This document shows, one piece after another, positions 39,894 to 50,307 of a DNA stretch of 64,000 bases. The notes beneath the pieces were generated by a model that was not told the DNA's origin, did not search any database, and saw only the letters and a list, made by a program, of their open reading frames with translations. Every line of letters starts with the position of its first letter. Positions within the stretch are counted from its first letter, which is position 1. Source of the DNA: an uncultured Pelagibacteraceae bacterium (GTDB lineage: Bacteria > Pseudomonadota > Alphaproteobacteria > Pelagibacterales > Pelagibacteraceae); NCBI GenBank assembly GCA_902562875.1, contig CACEVB010000003.1, positions 1 to 64,000 on the forward strand. The letters run 5' to 3'. Made by a program: the position numbers and the translations under genes.

Positions 39894-40745
39894 TTATTTC
39901 CTTGTAGCAATAAATACACCAATAGATGCTATTATAAATCCAATTAAATCAATCGCAGTTAAATCTTCATTTAAAAATAGCCAGGCCATAGAAGCTGTTA
40001 CAATAGGAATTAAAAAGAAAAGAGATATTGTTTTGCTAGCTGAGTTTTTTTTTATCAAAAACATTAAAATTGAAAATGCACCCAAAGAAACTAAAAAAAT
40101 CTGGTGACCCATTGCCAACATGAATTGTATATTTATTTTTAAAAAAGGTTTTTCAAAAATAAAAAAAATTATTATCAAATGAAATAATACTGCTCCTATA
40201 GCTTGATACATATTATTCACTGCTAAAGGAATATTATTACTTACTTTCTTTTGCCAAATCGTCGAAATTGTAATAGCTAACAAAGCAACTATTGTAGAAA
40301 TTATTCCTTCCAAAGGCAATGACTTTCCAACATCAAAACCAATAACTAAAACAGCTCCTGCAAACCCCATAAGAACACCAATCCATTGATTAAATGATAC
40401 GTTTTCATTTAGTATATATCCTGCAAAAATATTCGTAAGGATTGGCTGTAAAGTAACAATCAAGGCAACTATTCCAGTTGGAAGCCCAATGAAAATTGCA
40501 TAAAAAACTCCACCAAGATAAAATCCATGAAACAAAATTCCAGTACTTAAAGAGTTAATTAAATTATTAATACTTACTTTTAAAAGAAGTTTTTTGAAAA
40601 TACAAAATGCAAAAAAACACAAACCTACAAAAAAAAATCTAAAGGCTAATGCAGAAAAAGGGTCACTGTTTAAAACAATAGGTAATGTTGTGATAAAAGC
40701 TGAAGACCACAGTAGAACAAATATTAGAGGGAAAAACTTTGACAC
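39894..40745 (-). CDS. EamA/DMT-family permease
   Basis: LIFVLLWSSAFITTLPIV, GIVALIVTLQPILTNIFAGYIL, 10-TM pattern. Confidence 0.85.
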   Translation of the reverse strand: MSKFFPLIFVLLWSSAFITTLPIVLNSDPFSALAFRFFFVGLCFFAFCIFKKLLLKVSINNLINSLSTGILFHGFYLGGVFYAIFIGLPTGIVALIVTLQPILTNIFAGYILNENVSFNQWIGVLMGFAGAVLVIGFDVGKSLPLEGIISTIVALLAITISTIWQKKVSNNIPLAVNNMYQAIGAVLFHLIIIFFIFEKPFLKINIQFMLAMGHQIFLVSLGAFSILMFLIKKNSASKTISLFFLIPIVTASMAWLFLNEDLTAIDLIGFIIASIGVFIATRK

Positions 40746-40813
40746 TTTATTTTTATTAATTTAACTATATATTCAAGTTAATTTATCATTAAATAGATCA
40801 TAAAAAAAAAATT

Positions 40814-42256
40814 ATGTATAGCAAATTTGGACAATTTATAGACGGAAAATGGTTAGAGGCTGAAAAAAAAGAAACTTATGAAGTAATCAATCCAGCAACA
40901 GAGGAAATAATTGGTAATGCTTCAAAAGCATCAAGGGCAGATGTGCAAAAAGCGCTGAAATCAGCACAACAAGGACTGGAGATTTGGAGAAATACAGATC
41001 CCTGGACAAGATCAAGTGTGATAAGAAAAATTGCAGATCTTATAAGAGAAAAAAAAGAAATTTTAGCAAAGTGGATGGCGATGGAAAACGGCAAACCTTT
41101 ATTAGAAGGTTTAGCTGAAGCAAATGGATCTGCAGATATATTTGAATGGAATTCTGAGGAAACGAAAAGAATATTTGGTCAAACTGTAGAAAGTAGAAAT
41201 AAAAATACACGTATCCATGTTTACTACCAACCAGTTGGTGTTGTTGCCGCTTTAGTACCATGGAACTTTCCGCTAATTTTAGCATCAAGAAAAATTTCAA
41301 CAGCCTTAGCAGCAGGTTGTTCGGTAATTTGCAAACCAGACGTAATAACTCCTGGAACCGTAATGGAATTAGTAGATATTTGTAAAGAGGCTGGTGTACC
41401 ACCTGGTGTAGTGAATCTTCTTTCTGGAGATCCACCATCTATATCTAATCAGCTTCTTGAATCTGATATAGTTAAAAAGGTGTCTATCACAGGTTCTACT
41501 AGAGTAGGAAAACTAATTCTAAAAAAAGCAGCAGATAAAGTACAAAGGGTGACAATGGAACTCAGCGGTCACTCTCCATTTATAGTTTTTGATGACGTCG
41601 ATATCAATAAAGTTGCTGATATGGCAATTAGCGCGAAGTTTAGAAATAATGGACAAGTATGTATTTCGCCTAACCGATTTTATATTCAAGAAAATAAAAA
41701 ACAGGAGTTCATAGCTGCTTTTATAGACAGAACAAAAAAACTTAAAATCGGAAATGGTATGGACGAAGGAACACAATTAGGACCTTTGACTACTGCTAAA
41801 AGGTTAGCAGAAATTGAGGATTTAGTTGAAATTACAAAAAAAGAGGGAGCGAAAGTATTATTGGGTGGAAAGCGACCTCCTGGATTTAATAAGGGCTTTT
41901 ATTATGAACCAACAGTATTTGATGAAGTTAAAGATAATTTTACAATTATGAGCCAAGAACCATTCGGACCTCTTGTACCAATGTTATCATTTAAAAGTTT
42001 TGACGAAGTAATAGAAAGAGCAAATAACAACGACTTGGGTTTATGTAGTTATATCTATACAAACTCTATGGATAAAGCTAATAGAGCATCAGAACTTATG
42101 GAAACAGGTACCGTTGCAGTAAATACTCACCAGGTTCCTCTTGCCGAAGCTCCATTTGGCGGGATAAAACAAACAGGATATGGTCGAGAAGGCGGTTCAA
42201 TGGCTATTAAAGATTATTTGAATGTAAAATATACTCACTTAGGACTAAAGGTATAA
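40814..42256 (+). CDS. Aldehyde dehydrogenase family protein, succinate-semialdehyde dehydrogenase-like
   Basis: AALVPWNFPLILASRKISTALAAGC, MELSGHSPFIVFDD, NNGQVCISPNRFYI, EAPFGGIKQTGYGREGG. Confidence 0.92.
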   Translation: MYSKFGQFIDGKWLEAEKKETYEVINPATEEIIGNASKASRADVQKALKSAQQGLEIWRNTDPWTRSSVIRKIADLIREKKEILAKWMAMENGKPLLEGLAEANGSADIFEWNSEETKRIFGQTVESRNKNTRIHVYYQPVGVVAALVPWNFPLILASRKISTALAAGCSVICKPDVITPGTVMELVDICKEAGVPPGVVNLLSGDPPSISNQLLESDIVKKVSITGSTRVGKLILKKAADKVQRVTMELSGHSPFIVFDDVDINKVADMAISAKFRNNGQVCISPNRFYIQENKKQEFIAAFIDRTKKLKIGNGMDEGTQLGPLTTAKRLAEIEDLVEITKKEGAKVLLGGKRPPGFNKGFYYEPTVFDEVKDNFTIMSQEPFGPLVPMLSFKSFDEVIERANNNDLGLCSYIYTNSMDKANRASELMETGTVAVNTHQVPLAEAPFGGIKQTGYGREGGSMAIKDYLNVKYTHLGLKV

Positions 42257-42263
42257 AACTTTA

Positions 42264-43112
42264 ATGAAATTATCTAGAATTGGAGATATTGGACAAGAAA
42301 AACCAGTTTTGATAGACAAAGATGGTAATTACAGAGATTTGTCAAGGATAATAAAAGACTTTGATCCATCAACATTAAATTTTAATACATTAAAAAAAAT
42401 ATCTGAAATTGACATAAATTCATTATCGATACTTTCTAAAGTTAGTAGAATAGGTGCATGTGTGAAAAACCCGTCAAAATTTATAGGAATTGGATTAAAT
42501 TTTAAAGATCATGCTCTTGAACAAAATCTTCCGATACCAAAAGAACCAATAATATTCTCAAAGTTTACAAACTGCGTTTGTGGTCCAAATGATGATATTC
42601 AAATTCCCAAAGGTTCTAATCATACCGACTGGGAGGTTGAATTAGGATTTGTTATGGGTAAACAGGCAAAGTATGTATCAGAGGATGAAGCCCTAGATTA
42701 TGTTTTAGGTTTTACTTTAGTGAACGATGTAAGCGAAAGAAACCTACAAAAAAATAGAGGTTTAACGTGGGACAAAGGAAAAGGATTTGATACTTTTGGA
42801 CCAATCGGTCCATATATCTTAACTAAAGATGAGATTGGAGATTATCAAAACTTAAATATGTTTTTAGACATAGATGGAGAAAGAATGCAAACTGGAAATT
42901 CTAAACAAATGATTTTTGATATAAAAAAACTAGTATCTTATATGAGTCACTGTATGACATTATTCCCAGGTGATATTTGTTGTACCGGAACACCCCCTGG
43001 GGTGGGTGAAAATATGAAGCCACCAAGATTTTTAAAGGGTGAGGAAACAATTATTTTAGGTATTGATAAATTAGGTACTCAAAAACATAAAGTGATAAAA
43101 TTTACGAAATGA
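42264..43112 (+). CDS. Fumarylacetoacetate hydrolase family protein
   Basis: KFIGIGLNFKDHALEQNLPIPKEPIIFSKFTNC, DWEVELGFVMG, FDTFGPIGPYI, GDICCTGTPPGVGENMKPPRFL. Confidence 0.93.
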   Translation: MKLSRIGDIGQEKPVLIDKDGNYRDLSRIIKDFDPSTLNFNTLKKISEIDINSLSILSKVSRIGACVKNPSKFIGIGLNFKDHALEQNLPIPKEPIIFSKFTNCVCGPNDDIQIPKGSNHTDWEVELGFVMGKQAKYVSEDEALDYVLGFTLVNDVSERNLQKNRGLTWDKGKGFDTFGPIGPYILTKDEIGDYQNLNMFLDIDGERMQTGNSKQMIFDIKKLVSYMSHCMTLFPGDICCTGTPPGVGENMKPPRFLKGEETIILGIDKLGTQKHKVIKFTK

Positions 43113-45796
43113 TCAAAAGAGATTTATATTACGAAAGAATTCCAACAAAAACTTTAAGAGATGATGTGAGATATCTTGGTAATATATTAGGAAGAGTAAT
43201 TAAAGAGCAAGAGGGTGGTAAGTTTTTTAATATTGTAGAGAGAACTAGATTATTATCCAAAGCTAATATTGCAAATAAAAATAATAAAGAACCATTTAAA
43301 AAACTTTCTCAGCAAATTAAAAAACAAAATCCATCAAATATTTATCAATTAACCAGAGCATATAATCATTTCATGAATCTCTATAATTTAGCTGAGTCTA
43401 TCGATGCCTCTAGAACTCTAGATCAATATGAAAATACAAAGAAATCAAAAAAAAGAATTAATGTTTTTATAGAAGAAATTTTTGAAAGTTTTTTTAAAAA
43501 TAAAAATATTTCTAACAATAAAATTTATAACATTGCTAAAAATATGAATATAGGGATAGTACTGACTGCCCATCCAACCGAAGTAAAAAGAAGAACCTTA
43601 ATACAAAAATATCACACATTAACCGAAATTTTAGAACAAAGAAATTTATTAAAAAATTACCCTTCAAAAATTAAAATTTTAGATAAAAGAATGTTTGATG
43701 AAATTTCAATTATTTGGAATACAGATGAATTAAAAAGATCAAAACCTACACCATTTGATGAGGCAAGGTGGGGATTAGCAATTATTGAAGATAGCTTATG
43801 GGAAACTATTCCTAAGGTTTATAGAAGATTAAATCAAATTTTTGTGAAAAATATGAAAAAAGGACTTCCTAAGAATTTTAATCCAATAGAATTTGGATCA
43901 TGGATGGGTGGAGACAGGGACGGAAATCCATTTGTTACATCTTCAGTTACCGAAGAAGTTATACTTTTATCCAGATGGGAAGCTGCAAAATTATACGAAA
44001 AATCACTTACAAAATTGATTAGATCATTTTCTATGCAAAAATGCTCAAAAAAAATACTTAAAGCTACTGGGAAAACATATGAACCTTACAGGGTTTATCT
44101 CCGACCTTTAAGAGATAAAGTAAGACAAACACATAGGTTAATCGAGCAATATTTGGTTCAAAAAAATTCATTAGACGAAAAGAAATTAATATCTTCTAGA
44201 GAGGAAATTTTAAAACCTTTAAGAGTTGTCAGAGAGTCACTAGAACAAAATCAAAGTGAAAATATAGCCAGTGGTGAATTATTAGATTTAATGAGAAGGG
44301 CAAAGTGCTTTGGAATAAATCTGGCCAGATTAGATATTAGACAAGAATCCTCTAGACATTCACAACTTCTCTCAGAAATAATAAAAACCAAATATAATAA
44401 AAATTATCAATCTTGGACTGAGAACGATAAAATTAAATTTTTGTCTAAAAAATTAAAAGATAAAAATTTTATCAACAATTTTAATTTTAAAAATAAAGAA
44501 AATAAAGAGGTTTGGTCCACTTTTAAAATTTTAGCTAAACAACCTGAGGAGTGTCTAGGAGCTTATGTGATTTCTATGACATCTTCTGCATCAGATATAC
44601 TTTCGGTTATGCTTTTGCAAAAAGAAGCAAATGTTAAAAAAAAATTAAGAGTTGTGCCTTTATTTGAAACTTTAGATGATTTAATTAATGCTAAAGCAAT
44701 AATGAATAATTTATTTGGTCTTTCTTGGTATAAAAAAATGATAAATAATAAACAAGAAATAATGATAGGCTATTCAGATTCAAGTAAAGACGCTGGAAAA
44801 CTATCAGCAAGTTGGCATCAATATAAATTACAGGAAGATGTTGTGAAGCTTTCAAAAAAATTCAAAATAGATGTAACATTTTTTCATGGAAGAGGTGGAT
44901 CAGCTGGAAGAGGAGGGGGTCCAATTCAAGCTACTTTAAGATCTCAACCTCCAGGATCGGTTAATGGGAAAATAAGAATTACTGATCAAGGAGAAGTTAT
45001 ACAGCAAAAATATGGTTATGAACCTTTAGCAAAATATAACTTGTGCAGTTATATAGGATCAGTTATGCAAGCAACTTTAAATCCACCACCAAAACCTAAA
45101 GATAAGTGGAGAGATTTAATTCAAAAAATGTCTGAGATTTCCACAAGCTCATATAGAAAAAATATTACACCTAATTCAGAATTTATAAGATATTTTAAAA
45201 CAGTCACTCCGCATATGGCATTAGGAAAACTATCAATTGGCTCCAGACCCTCTAAGAGAAAAAATGTAGATAGCATTAAAGGTTTAAGGGCTATTCCTTG
45301 GGTATTTGCTTGGACTCAGATCAGATTGATGTTGCCCGCGTGGCTAGGTACTGCTGAGGCCCTAAGATACTCTTCAATAAAAACTTTTAAAAAAACACTA
45401 ATAGATATGGAAAGAAATTGGCCATATTTTAATTCAACTATGGACTTGTTGGATATGGTTCTATCAAAGGTAGATCCTGAAATTTCAAAAGTATATGAGG
45501 AAAATTTAGCTGATAAACAGTTAAAAAGAGTGGGAAAAAAATTAAGATTTCAATTTGATGCTGTTAAAAAGCTAAATCACGATATCACTCCTAGAGAAAT
45601 ACTTCATCAAAGGAAAGCTTTTAGAGGACCAGCTATCATAAGAAATATTTATGCTGAAGTTTTAAATGTTTTACAAGCAGTTGTAATGAGTAAATTAGGC
45701 AACAAAAGACTCGATAAACAAAGTAAAAAAAAACTTAATGATGCGTTAATGACGAGTATTGCTGGAATATCTGCAGCGATTAAAAATACTGGTTAA
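43109..45796 (+). CDS. ppc: Phosphoenolpyruvate carboxylase
   Basis: VLTAHPTEVKRRTL, GSWMGGDRDGNPFV, GYSDSSKDAGKLSASW, FHGRGGSAGRGGGP, C-terminal NTG. Confidence 0.97.
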   Translation: MIKRDLYYERIPTKTLRDDVRYLGNILGRVIKEQEGGKFFNIVERTRLLSKANIANKNNKEPFKKLSQQIKKQNPSNIYQLTRAYNHFMNLYNLAESIDASRTLDQYENTKKSKKRINVFIEEIFESFFKNKNISNNKIYNIAKNMNIGIVLTAHPTEVKRRTLIQKYHTLTEILEQRNLLKNYPSKIKILDKRMFDEISIIWNTDELKRSKPTPFDEARWGLAIIEDSLWETIPKVYRRLNQIFVKNMKKGLPKNFNPIEFGSWMGGDRDGNPFVTSSVTEEVILLSRWEAAKLYEKSLTKLIRSFSMQKCSKKILKATGKTYEPYRVYLRPLRDKVRQTHRLIEQYLVQKNSLDEKKLISSREEILKPLRVVRESLEQNQSENIASGELLDLMRRAKCFGINLARLDIRQESSRHSQLLSEIIKTKYNKNYQSWTENDKIKFLSKKLKDKNFINNFNFKNKENKEVWSTFKILAKQPEECLGAYVISMTSSASDILSVMLLQKEANVKKKLRVVPLFETLDDLINAKAIMNNLFGLSWYKKMINNKQEIMIGYSDSSKDAGKLSASWHQYKLQEDVVKLSKKFKIDVTFFHGRGGSAGRGGGPIQATLRSQPPGSVNGKIRITDQGEVIQQKYGYEPLAKYNLCSYIGSVMQATLNPPPKPKDKWRDLIQKMSEISTSSYRKNITPNSEFIRYFKTVTPHMALGKLSIGSRPSKRKNVDSIKGLRAIPWVFAWTQIRLMLPAWLGTAEALRYSSIKTFKKTLIDMERNWPYFNSTMDLLDMVLSKVDPEISKVYEENLADKQLKRVGKKLRFQFDAVKKLNHDITPREILHQRKAFRGPAIIRNIYAEVLNVLQAVVMSKLGNKRLDKQSKKKLNDALMTSIAGISAAIKNTG

Positions 45797-45797
45797 T

Positions 45798-46505
45798 ATG
45801 ATCGAAATTTTTTTTGCATTAGGTGCTGGCATAATTAGTTTTCTATCACCATGTGTGTTACCTTTAATACCAGGCTATATTGCTTATATCTCAGGTAGCA
45901 CATTAGATGAATTGCTTGAAAAAAAAAATATAAATTTACTTCCAATAATTTTATTCACTTTAGGATTTTCAATAGTTTTTATAATATTTGGTGCTGCTGC
46001 TTCTTTTATCGGACAATTATTACTTAAGAATTCAATAGGATTAAGAATTTTTGCTGGTGTAATAATTATTATATTTTCACTACATATTATTGGAATAATA
46101 AATATTAAGTTTTTAAATTATGAAAAAAGAATTCAATCAACTAGTAATAAAGGATTACTTGCACCAATTCTAATAGGAATGGCGTTTGCATTTGGATGGA
46201 CCCCGTGTATAGGACCAATACTTGGATCAATTTTAATATATGCGTCTACTACAGATAGTCTTGCAAAAGGTATAATACTCTTAAGTTTTTATTCCATTGG
46301 TTTAGCTTTACCATTTATAGTTTCAGGATATTTGATCCAAAAATTTATGCTAGTTTCAAAAAATCTTAAACAAAAAATGACAATAATTAATAGAATAGGT
46401 GGATCACTTTTATTAATAACCGGTGTATTAATAATTACAAACCAATTACAAGTCATAGGTTATTTTCTTTTAGAAATTTTCCCTCTTTTACAAAAATTTG
46501 GTTAA
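45798..46505 (+). CDS. ccdA: Cytochrome c biogenesis protein CcdA (DsbD-like TM domain)
   Basis: GAGIISFLSPCVLPLIPGYIAYISG, AFAFGWTPCIGPILGSIL. Confidence 0.95.
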   Translation: MIEIFFALGAGIISFLSPCVLPLIPGYIAYISGSTLDELLEKKNINLLPIILFTLGFSIVFIIFGAAASFIGQLLLKNSIGLRIFAGVIIIIFSLHIIGIINIKFLNYEKRIQSTSNKGLLAPILIGMAFAFGWTPCIGPILGSILIYASTTDSLAKGIILLSFYSIGLALPFIVSGYLIQKFMLVSKNLKQKMTIINRIGGSLLLITGVLIITNQLQVIGYFLLEIFPLLQKFG

Positions 46506-47368
46506 GTTATTTTTTCTCCTTTTTTTGTGTAAACAATTAAAATAACTCCAAATAAAATTATTGAACCTCCTAAATATAATTCAGTAGTTGGGCTTTCTTT
46601 AAGTAGAAGTATTGCTGCCAGTAAACCAGTTAGCGGAATACCCATTGTTACAATAGGCAAAACTTTATAAAGAGGATTATTCTTTAATACATAATAAAAA
46701 CACCCATAAGTAACAGGCTGCATAAAGAAACCTAAATAAATAGCAATTATCCAAGAATCCATGTTCGCAGACTTTATGTAATTTAAAGAATTTCCATCAA
46801 AGATATTTGATAATAATATTAATATTGGTCCAGAAAAAAGTGCTAGCCATGCAACTAAAGTTAAAGAATTCAACTCCTTACTTAAAGGCTTAACTAATAC
46901 TTGTCCTAAAGCCCAAATGCCTGATCCTAATATAGTGAGAAAAATTCCTAAAAATTTTCCATCTAAACTTGGTGAACCAATTAAAACATATACTCCAATA
47001 AAGGCTACAAATATTCCAATCAAACTTCGTATCGTTGGTTTTTCTTTAAGCATAAAATATGCAAACAAAACACCAAATGGAACTTCTGTTTGCACCAACA
47101 AAACTGCTGCAGAGGCATCTATTAAATTTAACCCACTATAAGTAACACTGTATTGAATTGTATTTGCAACTAATGATGCGATGAAAATTTTTACAAGATA
47201 TCCTTTAGGTACTGGAAACCACCATATTAAAATGGATGCTGCGAATGTGAATCTCAAACCCATTAGAAGTATTGGAGGAAAATCATCCATTGCAGGTTTC
47301 GCTATTACAAAACCAAATCCTAAAAAAATTGGTACTAATGAAGCAATAAGTGAATCTTTAATTGTCAA
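46502..47368 (-). CDS. EamA/DMT-family permease
   Basis: 10-TM pattern, VPFGVLFAYFMLKEKPTIRSLIGIFVAFIGVYVL repeat. Confidence 0.85.
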   Translation of the reverse strand: MTIKDSLIASLVPIFLGFGFVIAKPAMDDFPPILLMGLRFTFAASILIWWFPVPKGYLVKIFIASLVANTIQYSVTYSGLNLIDASAAVLLVQTEVPFGVLFAYFMLKEKPTIRSLIGIFVAFIGVYVLIGSPSLDGKFLGIFLTILGSGIWALGQVLVKPLSKELNSLTLVAWLALFSGPILILLSNIFDGNSLNYIKSANMDSWIIAIYLGFFMQPVTYGCFYYVLKNNPLYKVLPIVTMGIPLTGLLAAILLLKESPTTELYLGGSIILFGVILIVYTKKGEKIT

Positions 47369-48468
47369 AAATTAAATTTTCTTTTTAAATGTCTTAATTT
47401 ACCCTCTGTACTATCAAAATCAATATATGCACCTTGTAGAAATCTACTACCTTCATTTGTATCAAATTCTGTTCTACCATGTAACAATCTATAATTATCC
47501 ATCATCAATAAATCTCCAGGCATTAACTTAAATTCAATTCTATATTCATCTGAATTATACATTTCAGAAATTTTATTCCTTGCTTTATAGTATAGATCTA
47601 ATTCTTTTTTTTTTAAAATTGGTACAAAATCTAATCTTGGACTAAATTTAACTTGTTTAAATTTTTTATTTTCATCTAATTTTATTAATTCTGACCAACC
47701 TTCTAAAATAACATCTTTGTCTATAAATTTAAATTTGACCTTTACCTTTGTAAGAATGTCATAATATTCTCTAAATTTATTTTTTAGATCTTCGGTTACT
47801 GTGTAACCATCTACTAAAGTTGAAAAACCCCCAGTCACTTCATTAATTATACAATGTAAAAGCTGAATACAAGGGACCGGATTTCTATATGGATTATCAG
47901 TATGTGGAGCGAGAGGTAAGGATGTGTATGCTAAATCGTTTGGATTTGGTAAAGATTTAACATTAAAAAATTCTCCAAAATTCGTTCTTCTTATACTTCC
48001 TATAGAATTTGCAAATTTTACTATGAAATTATCATTAGTAGGAACATTTTTAAAAATTACAAAACCATATTTATAAAACTTAATTAGTAAATCATACATA
48101 ATCCTACTCTCGAAAAGATCATCTGTGTAATTATATTTTTCAAAGTTAACAAAGGTAGAATTCCATTTCTCTTTTTTTAATGATTGAATAAAAAAATCAT
48201 CTTTAGAATATTCTTGTATGATTTTATCAATCTCTAATTTAAAATTCACACCGTCGTTAAAGTCTATCTCAAGAAAATCATTATTAATATTTGCACTTTT
48301 AATAGAAATATCAGTTTTTAAACAAGTTGGATCAAATTTTCTTTGCTGCGTATAATTATCAAAGTATTCCTCATTACTGACCCTCTCTCTTAACCAGAAA
48401 GGATGAATCTCTTCAGATGAAGATCCATTATTAAATAGAACTTTGTTATTGTGCAATTCAATTTTCAT
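47365..48468 (-). CDS. Gamma-butyrobetaine hydroxylase-like TauD-family dioxygenase
   Basis: N-terminal PFWLRERVSNEEYFDNYTQQRKFDP (DUF971-like) plus TauD fold LAPHTDNPYRNPVPCIQLLHCI...LMMDNYRLLHGRTEF. Confidence 0.85.
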   Translation of the reverse strand: MKIELHNNKVLFNNGSSSEEIHPFWLRERVSNEEYFDNYTQQRKFDPTCLKTDISIKSANINNDFLEIDFNDGVNFKLEIDKIIQEYSKDDFFIQSLKKEKWNSTFVNFEKYNYTDDLFESRIMYDLLIKFYKYGFVIFKNVPTNDNFIVKFANSIGSIRRTNFGEFFNVKSLPNPNDLAYTSLPLAPHTDNPYRNPVPCIQLLHCIINEVTGGFSTLVDGYTVTEDLKNKFREYYDILTKVKVKFKFIDKDVILEGWSELIKLDENKKFKQVKFSPRLDFVPILKKKELDLYYKARNKISEMYNSDEYRIEFKLMPGDLLMMDNYRLLHGRTEFDTNEGSRFLQGAYIDFDSTEGKLRHLKRKFNF

Positions 48469-48533
48469 TATTTGTAGGATTATTTAAAATTTAACTTTTA
48501 TCAAGATAAATAAAATAGTATGACATGATAATC

Positions 48534-49337
48534 ATGACACAGATTAAAAAGTTTAATTACAAAATCTATTATAAATTCCTCAATAATTTAGCAAAAGAAT
48601 TAACTAGATTTTATATTGCGAAATTAAATAAGTCTTTTAAGGTGTCTAATAAATTGAAGGGAAGAGGATATGACCCAGTTACATCATCCGATAAAGCCTT
48701 TGAGAGGTTTATAAGGTCTAAAATTACAAAAAAATTTCCTGATCATCAAATTATAGGAGAGGAATTTGGTAAAAAAAAATCAGATAGTAATTATTCTTGG
48801 GTAATAGATCCAATAGATGGGACAAGGTCCTATGTTATCGGAAATCCTTCATGGAGTAATTTAATTTCTATAAACTATAAAGGTGACCCAATTTTAGGAT
48901 TAGCAAATTTTCCCGAATTAAAAAAATATTATTTAAATTTTAACAATAAAGTTGCGTATAAATTTGAAAATGGAAAAAGAAAAAGAATAAAAGTTAATAG
49001 TAAAGTAAACTTTAATAAAGCTAGAGTTGCTGGTGCATTTCATGGAGGATTATCGTTAAATAAACAAAAAAAAATTCCTAAAGTTCTAAAACTTCTTGAG
49101 TTTCCATGTTTTGATGCTTTAAGTTACTCACATTTAGCTGAAGGTAAAATAGATATAGTTTTACAATGTGGAAATAAAATATGGGATATTCACCCGCTAA
49201 TTCCTATAATTAATGCAGCAGGAGGGAAAGTGTCAACTTGGAAAGGAAAGGAGGCAAAGAGAGGTGGAAATATTATCGTTGCCAATAATGAAAAGAATAA
49301 AAAACAAATGATCAAATTACTTAAACCAGTAAGTTAA
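48534..49337 (+). CDS. hisN: Inositol monophosphatase family protein, probable histidinol-phosphatase HisN
   Basis: DPVTSSDKAFERFIRSKITKKFPDHQIIGEEFG, WVIDPIDGTRSYVIGNPSWSNLI. Confidence 0.8.
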   Translation: MTQIKKFNYKIYYKFLNNLAKELTRFYIAKLNKSFKVSNKLKGRGYDPVTSSDKAFERFIRSKITKKFPDHQIIGEEFGKKKSDSNYSWVIDPIDGTRSYVIGNPSWSNLISINYKGDPILGLANFPELKKYYLNFNNKVAYKFENGKRKRIKVNSKVNFNKARVAGAFHGGLSLNKQKKIPKVLKLLEFPCFDALSYSHLAEGKIDIVLQCGNKIWDIHPLIPIINAAGGKVSTWKGKEAKRGGNIIVANNEKNKKQMIKLLKPVS

Positions 49338-49346
49338 AGGAGGACT

Positions 49347-49739
49347 ATGCCAATTTTTAAACCAATAAATGAAAATGAAGCATTAGGTAAAGTAAAAGAA
49401 GTTTATGAAGATATAAAAAGTTCTAGAAAAATAGAAGAGGTTCCAAATTTTTGGAAATATATTGCAAATGATCATGAAACACTTGAGAGAACATGGAGCT
49501 CAATGAAACAGGTTATGAAAAAGGGTGCATTAGACGAGATAACAAAAGAATTAATTTATGTTGCTGTTTCGGTTTCAAATGGATGCGAGTATTGCATTAG
49601 ATCTCATAGTGCAGCAGCAATTAAAAAAGGCGCAACTAAAGAAATGCTAAGCGAAATGATTGCAGTAACAGGTATGGCTAACGAAGCAAATAGATTAGTT
49701 GAAGGTTATCAAGTAGAACTAGATGAAAAATTTAAATAA
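49347..49739 (+). CDS. Carboxymuconolactone decarboxylase (AhpD-like) family protein
   Basis: ELIYVAVSVSNGCEYCIRSHSAAAIKKGA CxxC motif; strong SD AGGAGG. Confidence 0.92.
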   Translation: MPIFKPINENEALGKVKEVYEDIKSSRKIEEVPNFWKYIANDHETLERTWSSMKQVMKKGALDEITKELIYVAVSVSNGCEYCIRSHSAAAIKKGATKEMLSEMIAVTGMANEANRLVEGYQVELDEKFK

Positions 49740-50062
49740 TGAGAATAGACTATGTTTATAAAATTTGCACAAAAAAAGAGTGGGATAATTTAAAACAAAA
49801 AAGATCTTGGCAGGGATCAAGAAGTGATATTAAAGACGGATTTATTCATCTTTCAAATAGGGAACAAATTAATCAAACTTTAAAAAAGTATTATTTAGGT
49901 CAAAAAAATTTAATTTTATTAATTTTAAAAGTAGATACTTTAACAAATCTTGTTTGGGAAAAATCTACTAATGGAGAAAAATTTCCACATTTATACTCTA
50001 AGTTAGAAATAGATAGTGTTTTAGATAGCAAAGAAGTTATTGGTGACCAATATCTCTTCTAG
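49739..50062 (+). CDS. DUF952 domain-containing protein
   Basis: VYKICTKKEWDNLKQKRSWQGSRSDIKDGFIHLSNREQINQTLKKYY. Confidence 0.9.
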   Translation: MRIDYVYKICTKKEWDNLKQKRSWQGSRSDIKDGFIHLSNREQINQTLKKYYLGQKNLILLILKVDTLTNLVWEKSTNGEKFPHLYSKLEIDSVLDSKEVIGDQYLF

Positions 50063-50282
50063 GATCTTTTGTGTTTCTTATTTTATCTAAAAATCCTGAT
50101 AATTTTGCAGTTATATATATGATATATACAACCGTTAAACCAAGGGCCATTGTTGATAAGAAAGTGTATAAGGCTGTTAAAAATTGTTCGCCAACCCAAG
50201 AGTTAAAATCTCCATTAGCAAAATAAAGAACATTCCAAAATATAACAAAGAATACTTCATATAATATTATAATTTTAAACAT
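50037..50282 (-). CDS. Small two-TM membrane protein, uncharacterised
   Basis: 81 aa with two hydrophobic segments; antisense overlap with DUF952 gene 3' end. Confidence 0.6.
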   Translation of the reverse strand: MFKIIILYEVFFVIFWNVLYFANGDFNSWVGEQFLTALYTFLSTMALGLTVVYIIYITAKLSGFLDKIRNTKDPRRDIGHQ

Positions 50283-50307
50283 TTTTTCAAATCAGTTTAT
50301 AATCATT

